Of a stretch of DNA of 64,000 nucleotides, positions 1-8,593 are shown piece by piece; position 1 is the first letter of the stretch; the number at the start of each line of letters is the position of its first letter. The notes under the pieces are model-generated. The model had not been told where the DNA came from. It ran no database searches and saw only the letters and a program-made list of their open reading frames with translations. Position numbers and translations under genes: made by a program. The DNA is from Prosthecobacter debontii (GTDB lineage Bacteria; Verrucomicrobiota; Verrucomicrobiia; Verrucomicrobiales; Verrucomicrobiaceae): assembly GCA_945860295.1 (NCBI GenBank), contig CAMAQH010000004.1, positions 62,001-126,000 of the forward strand. Direction: 5' to 3'.

Positions 1-152
1 TTCAGCCGCAGCGTGAACTGCTCGGAGTGTGAGGAATCCAGACCGATGATGCCGATGCGGAGATTGTCAGCCATAGCAAGTGATGGGAGCAGGCCAACGA
101 GCGCGACGGATGCGATGCGCTGATGCCAAGGTTTTAAAATCCCATTCGACAT
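1..152 (-). CDS. Exported Gfo/Idh/MocA-family oxidoreductase, N-terminus only
   Basis: A minus-strand reading frame starts at ATG 152 and runs off the left edge after about 50 codons. Residues 1 to about 28 form a Sec-type signal ending LLPSLAMA. It is followed by LRIGIIGLDSSHSEQFT, the Rossmann-fold opening of Gfo/Idh/MocA NAD(P)-dependent oxidoreductases. The gene at 60333-61331 has the same opening (LRAGIIGLDTSHVPAFT), so both belong to one exported subgroup. The start lies 6 bases after the stop of the aminopeptidase gene, so cotranscription is likely. The substrate cannot be told from this fragment. Confidence 0.75.
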   Translation of the reverse strand, partial: MSNGILKPWHQRIASVALVGLLPSLAMADNLRIGIIGLDSSHSEQFTLRL

Positions 153-158
153 GTGGGT

Positions 159-1256
159 TTAGTTCAGCGGCTTGAGTTCAGGCAGCAGAAATTTGCCATC
201 CTTGCGGATCAGCACGCCATCGAACCAGATCTCACCACCGCCATAGTCAGGGCGCTGGATGTTGACGAGATCCCAGTGCACCTGGCTGCGATTGCCATTG
301 TCGGCCACGCCTTCATAAGCCTGCCCCGGCGTGAAGTGGAAGCTGCCTCCGATCTTTTCATCAAAGAGGATGTCGCGCATCGGCTCCTTGATTTCACGAT
401 TAAAGCCGATGGCGAACTCGCCGATGAAGCGCGCACCCTCGTCACTGTCGAAAATTTTATTGATCGCTTCTGTGTTGTTGGCCGAGGCCTTCACGATCTT
501 ACCTTTGGAAAATTCCAGCTTCACCGAGTCAAAGGCGATGCCTTGGTAAATGGTCGGCGCATTGTAGCTAATGACACCTTCCACGCTGTCCTTCACTGGC
601 GCGCTGAAGACCTCGCCATCGGGGATGTTGTGCCGCCCGCCGCAGACGACTGCTTTCAGGCCTTTGAGGCTGAAGCGCAGATCCGTACCAGGACCTTTGA
701 TGTGGACGTCTTTCGCCTTATCCATCAGCTTCTTGAGCACATTCATCGCAGGGATGAGCGCCGCGTAATCGAGCAGGCAGACCTTGAAATAGAAATCCTC
801 AAACGCCTGCGTGCTCATGCCCGCCTGCTGCGCCATTGCAGATGTCGGCCAGCGCAGCACACACCAGCGCGTGTTGTTCACTCGCTCATTTTGCAGCGGG
901 CGCAGTTTCGCCATGACCATCTTCATTTTCTCAGCGGGAACGTCACTGTTTTCGGTGATGTTGTTGCTGCCTCTAATGGCCAGGTAGCAGTCCATCTTCT
1001 TCATCAGCTCGAGCTGATATTCTCCCATGAGGCCGTACTGCTCTTCATCCCCATGCAGCATCAGTTCACGAGTCACCGTGGTGTCATGCAGCTGCACAAA
1101 AGGTCGCGCTTTGGCGGCCACCACCGCACGAATCAAAGCCTGGGCGACATAGCCGGGCACATCATAACAATCGATCCAAACAAAATCCCCCTTCTTCACT
1201 TGGGTGGAGTAACGGACAAGCTGCGTGGCGAGTTGGTCAATGCGAGGATCGTGCAT
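159..1256 (-). CDS. M29-family (AmpS-like) metalloaminopeptidase
   Basis: The 365-residue protein has the features of the M29 thermophilic aminopeptidase family, cytoplasmic two-metal enzymes that remove N-terminal residues from peptides. The C-terminal half carries the family metal-site motifs GEFAIGFN (about 275), GGSFHFTPG (about 300) and NRSQVHWDLV (about 320), which supply the Glu and His ligands. Length is close to the usual 360-410. No signal peptide is seen. The ATG at 1256 is the only sensible start. The gene is followed after 6 bases by the exported oxidoreductase at the left edge. The opposite strand is also open over the whole gene, but that frame has no recognisable protein features. 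Confidence 0.85.
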   Translation of the reverse strand: MHDPRIDQLATQLVRYSTQVKKGDFVWIDCYDVPGYVAQALIRAVVAAKARPFVQLHDTTVTRELMLHGDEEQYGLMGEYQLELMKKMDCYLAIRGSNNITENSDVPAEKMKMVMAKLRPLQNERVNNTRWCVLRWPTSAMAQQAGMSTQAFEDFYFKVCLLDYAALIPAMNVLKKLMDKAKDVHIKGPGTDLRFSLKGLKAVVCGGRHNIPDGEVFSAPVKDSVEGVISYNAPTIYQGIAFDSVKLEFSKGKIVKASANNTEAINKIFDSDEGARFIGEFAIGFNREIKEPMRDILFDEKIGGSFHFTPGQAYEGVADNGNRSQVHWDLVNIQRPDYGGGEIWFDGVLIRKDGKFLLPELKPLN

Positions 1257-1321
1257 GACCGCTTATAAACGAGCGCGGAGCCATGCCGCAAACATGTTTT
1301 TCGCTGAGATGTGCTTTCCTT

Positions 1322-2482
1322 TTAGCGTCCGCGCTTCAAGCCCGCCACCAGCTTCTCTCCTGCCGCGTGCAGCGTCTCTTCTTTTTTGGCAAAGTGAAAG
1401 CGGATGTAGCGGTGCTCGGGCTCGCGGAAAAAGCTACTGCCGGGCACGCCCGTAATGCCGACTTCACGGGTCATCCACTCTGCCGCTTCGGTGTCGGTTT
1501 TGAAGCCGAGAGATGAGATGTCCAGCAGCGTGTAATAGGCACCCTGCGGATCGGTGAAGGGCAGGCCGATCTGGCGCAGGTAGTCGAGAAACACATCCCT
1601 CTTCCGGTCATAGAGACGCTGGAGATCGGTGTAGTAACTGTCGGGAAACTCCAGCGCGGTGACAGCGGCTTCCTGCAAAGGCGCGGCGGCTCCGACGGTC
1701 AGGAAGTCATGCACCTTGCGCGCTCTTGAAATCAAATGCTCCGGCGCGATCACATGCCCGAGCCGCCAACCCGTGATCGAGTACGTTTTTGAAAGCGAGC
1801 CGCAACTCAGCGTGCGCTCCCACATGCCGGGCAGCGTGGCGAAGTAGGTGTGCTGATGCGGCGCATAGACAATGTGCTCATACACCTCATCCATCAGCAC
1901 GAAGGCATCAAACTCCTCCGCCAGTCCGGCGATGAAAAGTAGCTCTTCGCGCGTGAAAACTTTACCACTCGGATTCGCCGGATTGCAAATCACGATCGCT
2001 TTGGCTCCAGCCGCAAAAGCGCGGCGCAGTTCATCGCGATCAAAGCTAAAGTCCGTTGCGTGCAACGGTACATGAACGGGAATAGCACCTGTCAAAATTG
2101 CATCCGCCGCGTAGTTCTCGTAGAAGGGTGAGAAGACGATCACTTTGTCCCCTGGATCACAGGCGGTCATCATCGAAACCATCATCGCCTCAGTGCTACC
2201 GCAGGTGACCACCAGGTGCCTGTCAGGATCAATCTCCAGCCCGCTGAAGTGCTGATGCTTCTTGGCCAGCGCCTGGCGAAAACGCGGCGCACCCCAGGTG
2301 ACCGCGTATTGATGAAACGGTCCACGAATGGCGACAGCAAGTGCATCGATTAGCGCCAAGGGCGGATCAAAATCAGGAAACCCCTGCGCCAGATTGATCG
2401 AACCGTGACGGTTCGAAAGGCGCGTCATTTCGCGAATGACGGACTCAGTGAAAACTTCGAGGCGGCGGGCAGGCTGGGGCAT
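1322..2482 (-). CDS. Class I/II PLP-dependent aminotransferase
   Basis: The 386-residue protein is a fold-type I aminotransferase, closest in pattern to the methionine/kynurenine aminotransferase group (YbdL-like). Visible motifs are the N-terminal INLAQGFPDFDPP, the cofactor-contacting CNPANPSGKVFT and DEVYEHIVY, the PLP lysine in SLSKTYSITGWRLG (about residue 230), and a C-terminal YIRFHFAKK that holds the carboxylate-binding Arg. It should transfer amino groups between an amino acid and a 2-oxo acid in the cytoplasm. The exact substrate is not fixed by the sequence. It is separated by 65 bases from the aminopeptidase gene downstream and could share its transcript. Confidence 0.88.
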   Translation of the reverse strand: MPQPARRLEVFTESVIREMTRLSNRHGSINLAQGFPDFDPPLALIDALAVAIRGPFHQYAVTWGAPRFRQALAKKHQHFSGLEIDPDRHLVVTCGSTEAMMVSMMTACDPGDKVIVFSPFYENYAADAILTGAIPVHVPLHATDFSFDRDELRRAFAAGAKAIVICNPANPSGKVFTREELLFIAGLAEEFDAFVLMDEVYEHIVYAPHQHTYFATLPGMWERTLSCGSLSKTYSITGWRLGHVIAPEHLISRARKVHDFLTVGAAAPLQEAAVTALEFPDSYYTDLQRLYDRKRDVFLDYLRQIGLPFTDPQGAYYTLLDISSLGFKTDTEAAEWMTREVGITGVPGSSFFREPEHRYIRFHFAKKEETLHAAGEKLVAGLKRGR

Positions 2483-2505
2483 GGCAGGAACGCAATGGAC
2501 AGATT

Positions 2506-2862
2506 CTAGAGGCGGCTACCCGTGATTCTAATCTTGTTGAAATCAATGGCCTCAAAGCTGGTATAAGAGGCATTGAAGGTCAGCACCGCCTTGCCGCCTT
2601 TTCGTGTGAGTTCCACCACATGAATGTCTTTGATCTTAAAATTTGCTACAAAGTGCGGGTGCCGAAATGTGCCATCATCCATGAACACACATTCCCGGTC
2701 CGGCACTCCTGCGCTGACATTGCGCCAGGACCACTTGGTGGCTAAGAGCAACAGTCGAAAATGTTCCGTGGTGCCAATCCTACTGGGAACTTCCGGCGTG
2801 CGATCCGCACTCACCAGAAGTGGGGATAAGAGAGCGAGGGCGAGAAATGAGAGGCGTTTCAT
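2506..2862 (-). CDS. Small secreted protein of unknown function
   Basis: The 118-residue protein begins with a clear Sec signal (MKRLSFLALALLSPLLVSA). The mature part of about 100 residues is mostly beta-type and ends KIRITGSRL. I recognise no family. The segment VSAGVPDRECVFMDDGTFRHPHFV suggests a small lipocalin-like or SH3-like fold, but that is a guess. It lies 23 bases upstream of the aminotransferase gene on the same strand and 65 bases downstream of the MFS-acyltransferase gene, so it may be part of a minus-strand transcript. Confidence 0.6.
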   Translation of the reverse strand: MKRLSFLALALLSPLLVSADRTPEVPSRIGTTEHFRLLLLATKWSWRNVSAGVPDRECVFMDDGTFRHPHFVANFKIKDIHVVELTRKGGKAVLTFNASYTSFEAIDFNKIRITGSRL

Positions 2863-2927
2863 GCGAACTTCGATTCTTCACAAGACACCGATCTTGTCAG
2901 CCCAAATTACAGTGGAGGCGCAACATT

Positions 2928-5396
2928 CTAGGCGAGCACTTCTCCTTTGAGCATCAGGAAACCATCATCCGTCGTGGTGAGATTCCAGGCGGTGAGGTAT
3001 TCATCAAGCTTGGCCTGACTTGCCGCTCCGGGGAGTAGGCGTCCGAGTGAGTCGGCGCGTCGGCCCAGTTGATTGCCTTCCTCTCCTACAGGCATCGGAG
3101 GATTGGGCACGCAGATGGAGATGAGATCGCCCGTCGTCACATCGAGCAGGCCGCGATACACGGCTGGTGATTCAGGCGTCAGCATGGCTGCTGCATCCCA
3201 GCACATAACAAGACGGCCCACGCGCTCCCAATCGGGAATGACGGCGACTTTACGTATGTCAGCCGCATTGCCGACAGCGATGACGCTGGCTTTGGCACAG
3301 GCTTGAACTGTGTCTATGAAGGTGAAGAGATGCACCTGGGGTTTGAGCTTGGCATAAGCGGTAAGCGTTTGATGGATCGCGCTGCCAGCGGGTGCAAGGC
3401 AGAGCAGTGTGTCGCCGGATCTGGCCCACTCGACTTCCATGAGACGCAGGGCATTCGCCAGGGCCTGCGGGCTGATGCCGGGCATGGGCGGAGTCGCGGC
3501 AGCACGGGCAGCTAGAGCCTGCATACTGAGGTCGAGCCACTGGCCACGAACTACGGCAGCAGTCGCTTCACGCGCTGGGATCGGCTTGCCATAATGAACG
3601 GTCACGGGATAGCGCAGGGACTTCGGCCATTTCTTGAAAAAGGTGCCGCCTTCAAAGGAAAAGATGGAGCCATAAATGCCTTCCAAATAAACCGGTAGAA
3701 CCAGTGCGTCACCCTGACGGGCCATGAGTTCGTAACCCTTGCGCAACTCATTGAACATGCCGTGGCGGGTGATTTCACCCTCAGGGAAAAGACCGACGAT
3801 TTGGCCTTCCTTCAGCGCTCCAGCGACACTGCGGATCGCGTCTTTGGCGCGCGTTTGAGAGATCGGCACAGTGCCGACAATGCGCAGGAACCAGGTCAAC
3901 CACTTCACATTATAAAGCACGTCCCACATCACAAACCGCAGCTTGCGCACCGTGGCTGAGCCGAGCACGACGGCATCGACATAGCTCACATGATTTGGCA
4001 GCAAAAGAACACCGCCAGTCTCAGGCACATGCTGCGAATTCACGGTCTTCACATGGTAGGCCATGCGTACAATCGTCAGCAGCAGGAAGCGCAGGAAATC
4101 CTGACTCAGTAACCGAGTCATGTAGATCGCGGCGATGATGGCCAGCGGGGCTAGCACGATGAGCTGAGTGGAGGCGGACACATGCAAAAGCAGCATCGCT
4201 TTCACCACTACGATGTTCGCCACGATGGAGGCGATGCAGTCCATCAAATTCATCGCCGCGAGCACACGTGCGAGTTCGCCAGGCGGGCATCGGCTTTGCA
4301 CAAAAGCATATAGCGGTGTCATGAAAGCCCCGCCCGCTAGACCGACGCCGACCATAGCGAAGAATACCTGAGGCCCTACACTCGGTGCAAGCCCTGCCAT
4401 GAGCGTGGCCAAAGCTAGACCGATTCCTGCAATGGGCACGATGCCCAGCTCCACTTTGCGCCGTGAGACGAGGGATGAAATGCCGCTGCCCAGAATCACG
4501 CCCACGCCGAGCATCGCCGCCATCATTGAGAGATCTTTGGAAGCGGCTGCGGCATCGCCGACATGACGCTCATGACTCAGCGTCACCAAGATGGAACCCA
4601 CGGCGTTCGACATGAACCAGAAGTAGCTTACACCGATCGCCGCTAGCTTGATGGGCCGGTTTCCAAACACGAGATTTAGATGCGTGAAATGCTCCCCAAG
4701 TACACCGCGATGAAACGCCACCGACTCATGCTCCGGTGTGCGTTGGATCATCAGCGCGCCCACGATTTGAAGGAGCGCAAGCACCGTGACGATAAGCATC
4801 GGCACCCACACCGCCGCCCACGGGTCATTCGATTCCGCCAGTCGCGCACCGAACCACGTCCCGCCCGCCCACATACCACTGAGAATGCCCAGAAACATGG
4901 TCATTTGCAGTGCCCCATTGGCTGAGCCGAGCCGCCGCCCGCCGACGAGTTCTTTGATGATCCCCATCTTGGCCGGACTGAAAAATGCCGCTTGTGTGGC
5001 TAACAAAAAAAACGCCAGCAGACTCAGCCATAGTGTCAAAGTCGTCTGATGCAGCCATAGCGCGGCGATGAAGCAGCCAAACACGGCCACCTGGGCATAC
5101 TGCATCCACACGATCACGCGCTGCTTTGAATAGCGGTCGCTCAGCCAGCCAGCCAGCGGAGCGAAGAGGATGTAGGGCACCGAAAAAATCGCCCCGAGGT
5201 ACACCTGCATTGAGTCCCCTAGATCTGTCCCATGCGCCACCGCACCGGCAAAGGCGATCAGCAGCATCTTCACGAAGTTGTCATTGAAGGCATTCAATGA
5301 CTGCACCAGCAGCGTCAGCGTCAGCGACAGCCGATTTCGCGGCGGCAGCACAGGCAGATCGTTGAGTGAAACAGGTTCAGCGGGAGAAAGGGGCAT
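2928..5396 (-). CDS. MFS transporter fused to PlsC-type acyltransferase, with degenerate AMP-binding-like tail
   Basis: The 822-residue protein resembles the LplT/Aas system for recycling lysophospholipids at the inner membrane. Residues about 20-425 are a 12-helix major facilitator domain. Residues about 440-640 are a 1-acylglycerol-3-phosphate acyltransferase domain with the catalytic HX4D motif in LLPNHVSYVD and the FPEGE motif. The last 180 residues keep only scattered traces of an acyl-ACP synthetase (NQLGRRADSLGRLLPGA and the terminal DDGFLMLKGE). The nucleotide-binding TSGTTG-type loop is absent, so this part cannot be an active ligase. Family knowledge suggests lysophospholipid flipping and reacylation. 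The gene is divergent from the DUF2786-like gene, with a 99-base gap. Confidence 0.85.
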   Translation of the reverse strand: MPLSPAEPVSLNDLPVLPPRNRLSLTLTLLVQSLNAFNDNFVKMLLIAFAGAVAHGTDLGDSMQVYLGAIFSVPYILFAPLAGWLSDRYSKQRVIVWMQYAQVAVFGCFIAALWLHQTTLTLWLSLLAFFLLATQAAFFSPAKMGIIKELVGGRRLGSANGALQMTMFLGILSGMWAGGTWFGARLAESNDPWAAVWVPMLIVTVLALLQIVGALMIQRTPEHESVAFHRGVLGEHFTHLNLVFGNRPIKLAAIGVSYFWFMSNAVGSILVTLSHERHVGDAAAASKDLSMMAAMLGVGVILGSGISSLVSRRKVELGIVPIAGIGLALATLMAGLAPSVGPQVFFAMVGVGLAGGAFMTPLYAFVQSRCPPGELARVLAAMNLMDCIASIVANIVVVKAMLLLHVSASTQLIVLAPLAIIAAIYMTRLLSQDFLRFLLLTIVRMAYHVKTVNSQHVPETGGVLLLPNHVSYVDAVVLGSATVRKLRFVMWDVLYNVKWLTWFLRIVGTVPISQTRAKDAIRSVAGALKEGQIVGLFPEGEITRHGMFNELRKGYELMARQGDALVLPVYLEGIYGSIFSFEGGTFFKKWPKSLRYPVTVHYGKPIPAREATAAVVRGQWLDLSMQALAARAAATPPMPGISPQALANALRLMEVEWARSGDTLLCLAPAGSAIHQTLTAYAKLKPQVHLFTFIDTVQACAKASVIAVGNAADIRKVAVIPDWERVGRLVMCWDAAAMLTPESPAVYRGLLDVTTGDLISICVPNPPMPVGEEGNQLGRRADSLGRLLPGAASQAKLDEYLTAWNLTTTDDGFLMLKGEVLA

Positions 5397-5495
5397 GCGC
5401 GCCGAATCAGACAGAGATCAGGCGATGTTTCCAGCGTGGATGTCAGCACAAAAAAAGCGTGCGGCCTTCTCGAGTACTCGCCATCCCATCTCCAT

Positions 5496-5930
5496 ATGAA
5501 AGAAACCGATCTCCTGGAAAAGCTTCGAAAAATCGAGCGGCTGTACGCAGGTGCTGCCACCGCTGGGGAAAAGGAGGCCGCAGCTGAGGCCATGGGCCGC
5601 ATCCGCCAGCGGCTGGGTGACGTGGCCAAGGTGGACAAGCCCATCGAGTTCCGTTTCACGCTTATGGACGGCTGGGCGAAAAAACTCTTTCTTGCCTTGC
5701 TTCGTCGCTATGAGTTAAAGCCCTATCGCTATGCACGCCAGCGGCGGAACACTGTCATGGTGCGCGTTCCGCGTAGCTTTGTGAATGAAACCCTGTGGCC
5801 CGAGTTTCTAGAGCTCAGTGAGGTATTGAAAACCTACCTCGAAGACGTCACCAATCGTGTCATCTCTGATGCCATTCACAAAGATGATGGTGAGGAAGAA
5901 GTGATCGCAGGCGAGTATCTCGGCGGGTGA
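5496..5930 (+). CDS. DUF2786-like protein
   Basis: From ATG 5496 the protein is 144 residues. An upstream in-frame start at 5436 exists but would add only 20 low-complexity residues that overlap the divergent promoter region. The N-terminal helical part (LLEKLRKIERLYAGAATAGE, followed by EKEAAAEAMGRIRQRL) resembles DUF2786, a short helical domain of unknown function found with peptidase- or nucleic-acid-related regions. The rest is a compact alpha/beta domain with a basic patch (YRYARQRRNTVMVRVPRS) and an acidic tail. No signal or membrane segment is seen. Function is unknown, and the DUF2786 assignment rests on pattern only. Confidence 0.6.
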   Translation: MKETDLLEKLRKIERLYAGAATAGEKEAAAEAMGRIRQRLGDVAKVDKPIEFRFTLMDGWAKKLFLALLRRYELKPYRYARQRRNTVMVRVPRSFVNETLWPEFLELSEVLKTYLEDVTNRVISDAIHKDDGEEEVIAGEYLGG

Positions 5931-5958
5931 ATGTATCTGTAGCGTGACACTTAGTTAA

Positions 5959-5987
5959 TTGAGCACCGCAGATCAGGCATTTATAAT
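5959..5987 (+). promoter_or_regulatory. Orphan sigma70-type promoter candidate
   Basis: TTGAGC (5959-5964) and a consensus TATAAT (5982-5987) are separated by exactly 17 bases. No annotated gene starts within 240 bases downstream; the next feature is the perfect hairpin at 6042-6066. It could drive a short RNA or the broken small gene at 6229. The box may also be chance. Confidence 0.4.
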
Positions 5988-6041
5988 GAAGCAGGCGGCG
6001 GCCAAGCCACCATCAAAGTTTAAAGAGATACTTAGCTTTTG

Positions 6042-6066
6042 TAGCTTCGATTGTTAATCGAAGCTA
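6042..6066. repeat. Perfect inverted repeat, 11-base stem
   Basis: TAGCTTCGATT (6042-6052) and AATCGAAGCTA (6056-6066) are exact reverse complements around a 3-base loop. A second, competing pairing is possible between CTTAGCTT (6031-6038) and AAGCTAAG (6061-6068). There is no T-run on either strand, so a standard intrinsic terminator is unlikely. It may be a transcript-end hairpin, an attenuator-like switch or a protein-binding palindrome. Confidence 0.6.
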
Positions 6067-6202
6067 AGATGTAAAGCCTCATCCTCGCTCAGTCATTCTT
6101 TGGTGGGGTTTTCTGCGATGTGTTTTGAAATGCCCTCAGCGCCATTTCATCTTGTGCGATGTGATCGTAACTGTGCTTCTACCTGAAATCACTGATGTGG
6201 CT

Positions 6203-6223
6203 AGATAACGAGTTCCGTTATCT
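6203..6223. repeat. Inverted repeat just upstream of the broken small gene
   Basis: AGATAACG (6203-6210) and CGTTATCT (6216-6223) form a perfect 8-base stem with a 5-base loop. It ends 5 bases before the ATG of the frameshifted small gene at 6229, where it would mask or replace a ribosome-binding site. Its position suggests an operator or a translational control hairpin of the former gene. Confidence 0.5.
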
Positions 6224-6228
6224 TAAAA

Positions 6229-6424
6229 ATGCCTTTCCAGGGTTTGCGGAATGACCTTCAGCGCATGACCAGAATGAGGCGTGAGCAGCGGCAGAAGTTC
6301 CAGCAATTAATCGACAAAGCAGGCGCTTACTGCTGCCCTTAAAGGCCAGGCGCTAAACACTATCCGAGACATAATCGACCGCATTTGCAACGATCTGGAA
6401 CAAGACCTCACCGCCGAGCATTAA
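6229..6424 (+). pseudogene. Frameshifted small gene
   Basis: From ATG 6229 the frame reads MPFQGLRNDLQRM and continues through REQRQKFQQLIDK, then ends after a few odd residues. A second frame opens inside the overlap and reads KQALTAALKGQALNTIRDII and then DRICNDLEQDLTAEH before TAA at 6422-6424. Joined by one frameshift the two give a smooth, strongly helical and charged polypeptide of about 60 residues. This suggests one small gene broken by an indel; a sequencing error is also possible. No family is recognised. Confidence 0.45.
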
Positions 6425-6449
6425 GAACAGTGGATCAAGAAAAACTGAA

Positions 6450-6476
6450 GCGGCCTGATGTAATAAATCAGGCCGC
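6450..6476. terminator. Hairpin, possible transcription terminator
   Basis: GCGGCCTGAT (6450-6459) and ATCAGGCCGC (6467-6476) form a perfect GC-rich 10-base stem with a 7-base loop, 26 bases after the end of the broken small gene. A short T-rich run follows only when read on the minus strand (from AAAAA just left of the stem). It fits the shape of a terminator, but the strand it serves is unclear. Confidence 0.4.
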
Positions 6477-6588
6477 CGTGTTACCACGCCTGATTCCGCG
6501 CGTTAGTTCATCCGGCATCTGCACTCATAAGCGTGCGGTCTGAAGTCCACCCCAACCCTCGTCGTTCAACCCCTCATTATAACCTCCC

Positions 6589-7095
6589 ATGCTCTTCTCG
6601 ACTGTTCTCATCTGGCTGCTTGTGGCAGTCGCTTTTGTGGTGGCGCTTCCGGCGCTTTGGTTGCTCGCTCGTGGACTCTGGCCTGAGACGGTGGCTAAGC
6701 AGCGGGTGGTGGCGAGCCGGGGGCTGTTTAAATGTTTCCTGATGGGTTTGGTGCCGCTGATCGGCGGTGTCGTACTCATCGCGATCCTTTCCAAGGTTCC
6801 CAAGTTTGGTGCAGTCGCTGTGCTGGTGGGCGGGGTGCTCATCGCGTGTGGGTTTCTGGGAGCTGGCGGGATTGCGGCGCTGATCGGTGAGAGGCTGTGG
6901 CCGCAGATTGAGCCCTGGCGCCAGACGAAGCATGGTGGGCTGGTGCTGGTGTGCGGAGCGCTCCTGCCTGTCGTTGGTTGGGCGGTGCTGCTGCCGCTGA
7001 TCGCGATTCTTGGCTGGGGGATCGGGCTGGGGGCTTGGTTCTTGAAGGATCAGAATGATCGGTCGGATCAGACAGATTTGCAGCCATCCTCCTGA
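6589..7095 (+). CDS. Small polytopic membrane protein of unknown function
   Basis: The 168-residue protein contains four predicted membrane segments (roughly residues 4-27, 48-68, 76-98 and 118-150), with short charged loops and a polar C-terminus ending DQTDLQPSS. I recognise no family. The Gly/Val-rich helices suggest a compact integral membrane protein. It ends 6 bases before the DUF1800 gene on the same strand and is therefore probably the first gene of a three-gene operon with DUF1800 and DUF1501. A role in their export or anchoring would be inference only. Confidence 0.65.
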   Translation: MLFSTVLIWLLVAVAFVVALPALWLLARGLWPETVAKQRVVASRGLFKCFLMGLVPLIGGVVLIAILSKVPKFGAVAVLVGGVLIACGFLGAGGIAALIGERLWPQIEPWRQTKHGGLVLVCGALLPVVGWAVLLPLIAILGWGIGLGAWFLKDQNDRSDQTDLQPSS

Positions 7096-7101
7096 ATCAC
7101 C

Positions 7102-8589
7102 ATGCAAACCACACGCCGGTCTTTGTTAAAAGCCACCACGTTGAGTTTCAGCGCGGCCGCACTGGCGGGCTGTGATCGTGTGATCACTCAGGTCAATCGT
7201 GAGTTCTTCGGTGAAGGGTTGCCGTCCAAGCTGATCTTGCCGACGAGCGTGGAGATCGACCCTGAGTTTCATCTGCTGTCACGCGCCGCTTTCGGCTCCT
7301 GGCCGGGTGATGTGCAGCGTGTAAAGAAGATGGGTCGTGAAAAATGGATCGAGGAGCAGCTCAATCCCGGCTCCATCTCTGACACGGCCTGTGATCTGCG
7401 GGCGGAGCAGTTTGAGTCGCTCTACTTCAGCGCTGGTGATGCCTATGAATTCCGCAAGCCGGTGCTACGGGAGGAAATCACCCGCCACGCTATGCTACGC
7501 GCCATTTATAGCCGCCGTCAGTTGTTTGAGGTGATGGTCGAGTTCTGGACCGACCACCTGAACATCGACCTGGAGAAAGGTGACTGCATTTACCTCAAGC
7601 CTAGTGATGACCGAGACGTGATCCGCAAACATGCGCTGGGGAATTTTCATGATCTTATCCGTGCCTCCGCCACCTCGCCGGCGATGCTGGTTTATCTGGA
7701 CGGCAAGGCGAACAAGGTGCGCCGCAAGACGGACGACAAGCCTAACGAAAACTATGCGCGCGAGCTAATGGAGCTCCACACGATGGGTGCCAGCGGCGGC
7801 TACACGCAGGACGATGTGCGCGAGGCTGCGCGCTGCCTGAGTGGCTGGACCTTTGATCGAAACCGCTTCTTTGCGATGAATCAAAGCGAGTCCTTTTTCA
7901 AACCTGACTGGCATGACGATGGCGAGAAGCGCGTGCTCGGGCAGGTGATCCCGGCCAAAGGTGGCGAAAGCGATCTCGACCGGCTGGTGGACATCGTGTG
8001 CAGTCACACGAGCACGGCGAATTTTCTGGCGTTGAAGCTGTGCCGTCGCTTTGTGAGCGAGATACCGCCGGAGAATCTGGTGAAGCGTGTGGCCGCTGAG
8101 TTCACGCGCACGCATGGTGACATCAAGTGCGTGCTGCGCCTGCTGCTGAATTCGGAGGAGTTCATTGCGAGTCGTGGTCAGCTCTTGAAGAGGCCGCTTA
8201 AGTTCATGGTCTCTGCGATGCGCGCACTAGCGGCGGATACACAGGCGGAGAAGTCGGTGCTGGAGCCGTTGCAACGCATGGGGCACGGCTTTTTCCAATA
8301 CCCGACGCCCGATGGTTACACAGATGACGAACTGCCCTGGATGGGCACGCTGATGTGGCGCTGGAATTTTGGCATGGCGCTGGCGGCCGGAAAACAGCCG
8401 GGAGTCAGAGTGAATGTCTATGAACTGGGCAAGGCTCTGGGAAATGGGAAGGCTGCGAATCACGTGGCTTATTTTTCCCATCTCGTGGGGCGTTGTCCAA
8501 CGGAGGCGGAGATCACGGCCTTGGGTGATGGAGACGAGAAACAAACCGTCGGCCTCATCCTTGCGGGTCCAGCTTTTCAGAGGTGCTAA
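7102..8589 (+). CDS. DUF1800 domain protein, Tat-exported probable lipoprotein
   Basis: The 495-residue protein starts with a twin-arginine signal (TTRRSLLKATTLSF) followed by LAGC, a lipobox, so it is probably a Tat-exported lipoprotein. The body shows the DUF1800 hallmarks ARELMELHTMG (about residue 220) and CLSGWTFDR (about 248), and the usual ending with repeated short helical segments (CRRFVSEIPPENLVK, LLNSEEF). DUF1800 genes in Verrucomicrobiota and Planctomycetota are nearly always followed by DUF1501, as here (4 bases). The biochemical role is not known; a link to handling of complex extracellular substrates has been proposed only from context. Confidence 0.88.
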   Translation: MQTTRRSLLKATTLSFSAAALAGCDRVITQVNREFFGEGLPSKLILPTSVEIDPEFHLLSRAAFGSWPGDVQRVKKMGREKWIEEQLNPGSISDTACDLRAEQFESLYFSAGDAYEFRKPVLREEITRHAMLRAIYSRRQLFEVMVEFWTDHLNIDLEKGDCIYLKPSDDRDVIRKHALGNFHDLIRASATSPAMLVYLDGKANKVRRKTDDKPNENYARELMELHTMGASGGYTQDDVREAARCLSGWTFDRNRFFAMNQSESFFKPDWHDDGEKRVLGQVIPAKGGESDLDRLVDIVCSHTSTANFLALKLCRRFVSEIPPENLVKRVAAEFTRTHGDIKCVLRLLLNSEEFIASRGQLLKRPLKFMVSAMRALAADTQAEKSVLEPLQRMGHGFFQYPTPDGYTDDELPWMGTLMWRWNFGMALAAGKQPGVRVNVYELGKALGNGKAANHVAYFSHLVGRCPTEAEITALGDGDEKQTVGLILAGPAFQRC

Positions 8590-8593
8590 TCTT

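Noticed and set aside
153-1268. Plus-strand open frame of 371 codons
   Set aside because: Lies opposite the M29 aminopeptidase gene, whose motifs are clear. The plus-strand product has no domain or signal and reflects codon bias.
6450-6476. Integron attC site
   Set aside because: The palindrome lacks the RYYYAAC and GTTRRRY core sites, so a simple hairpin is the better reading.
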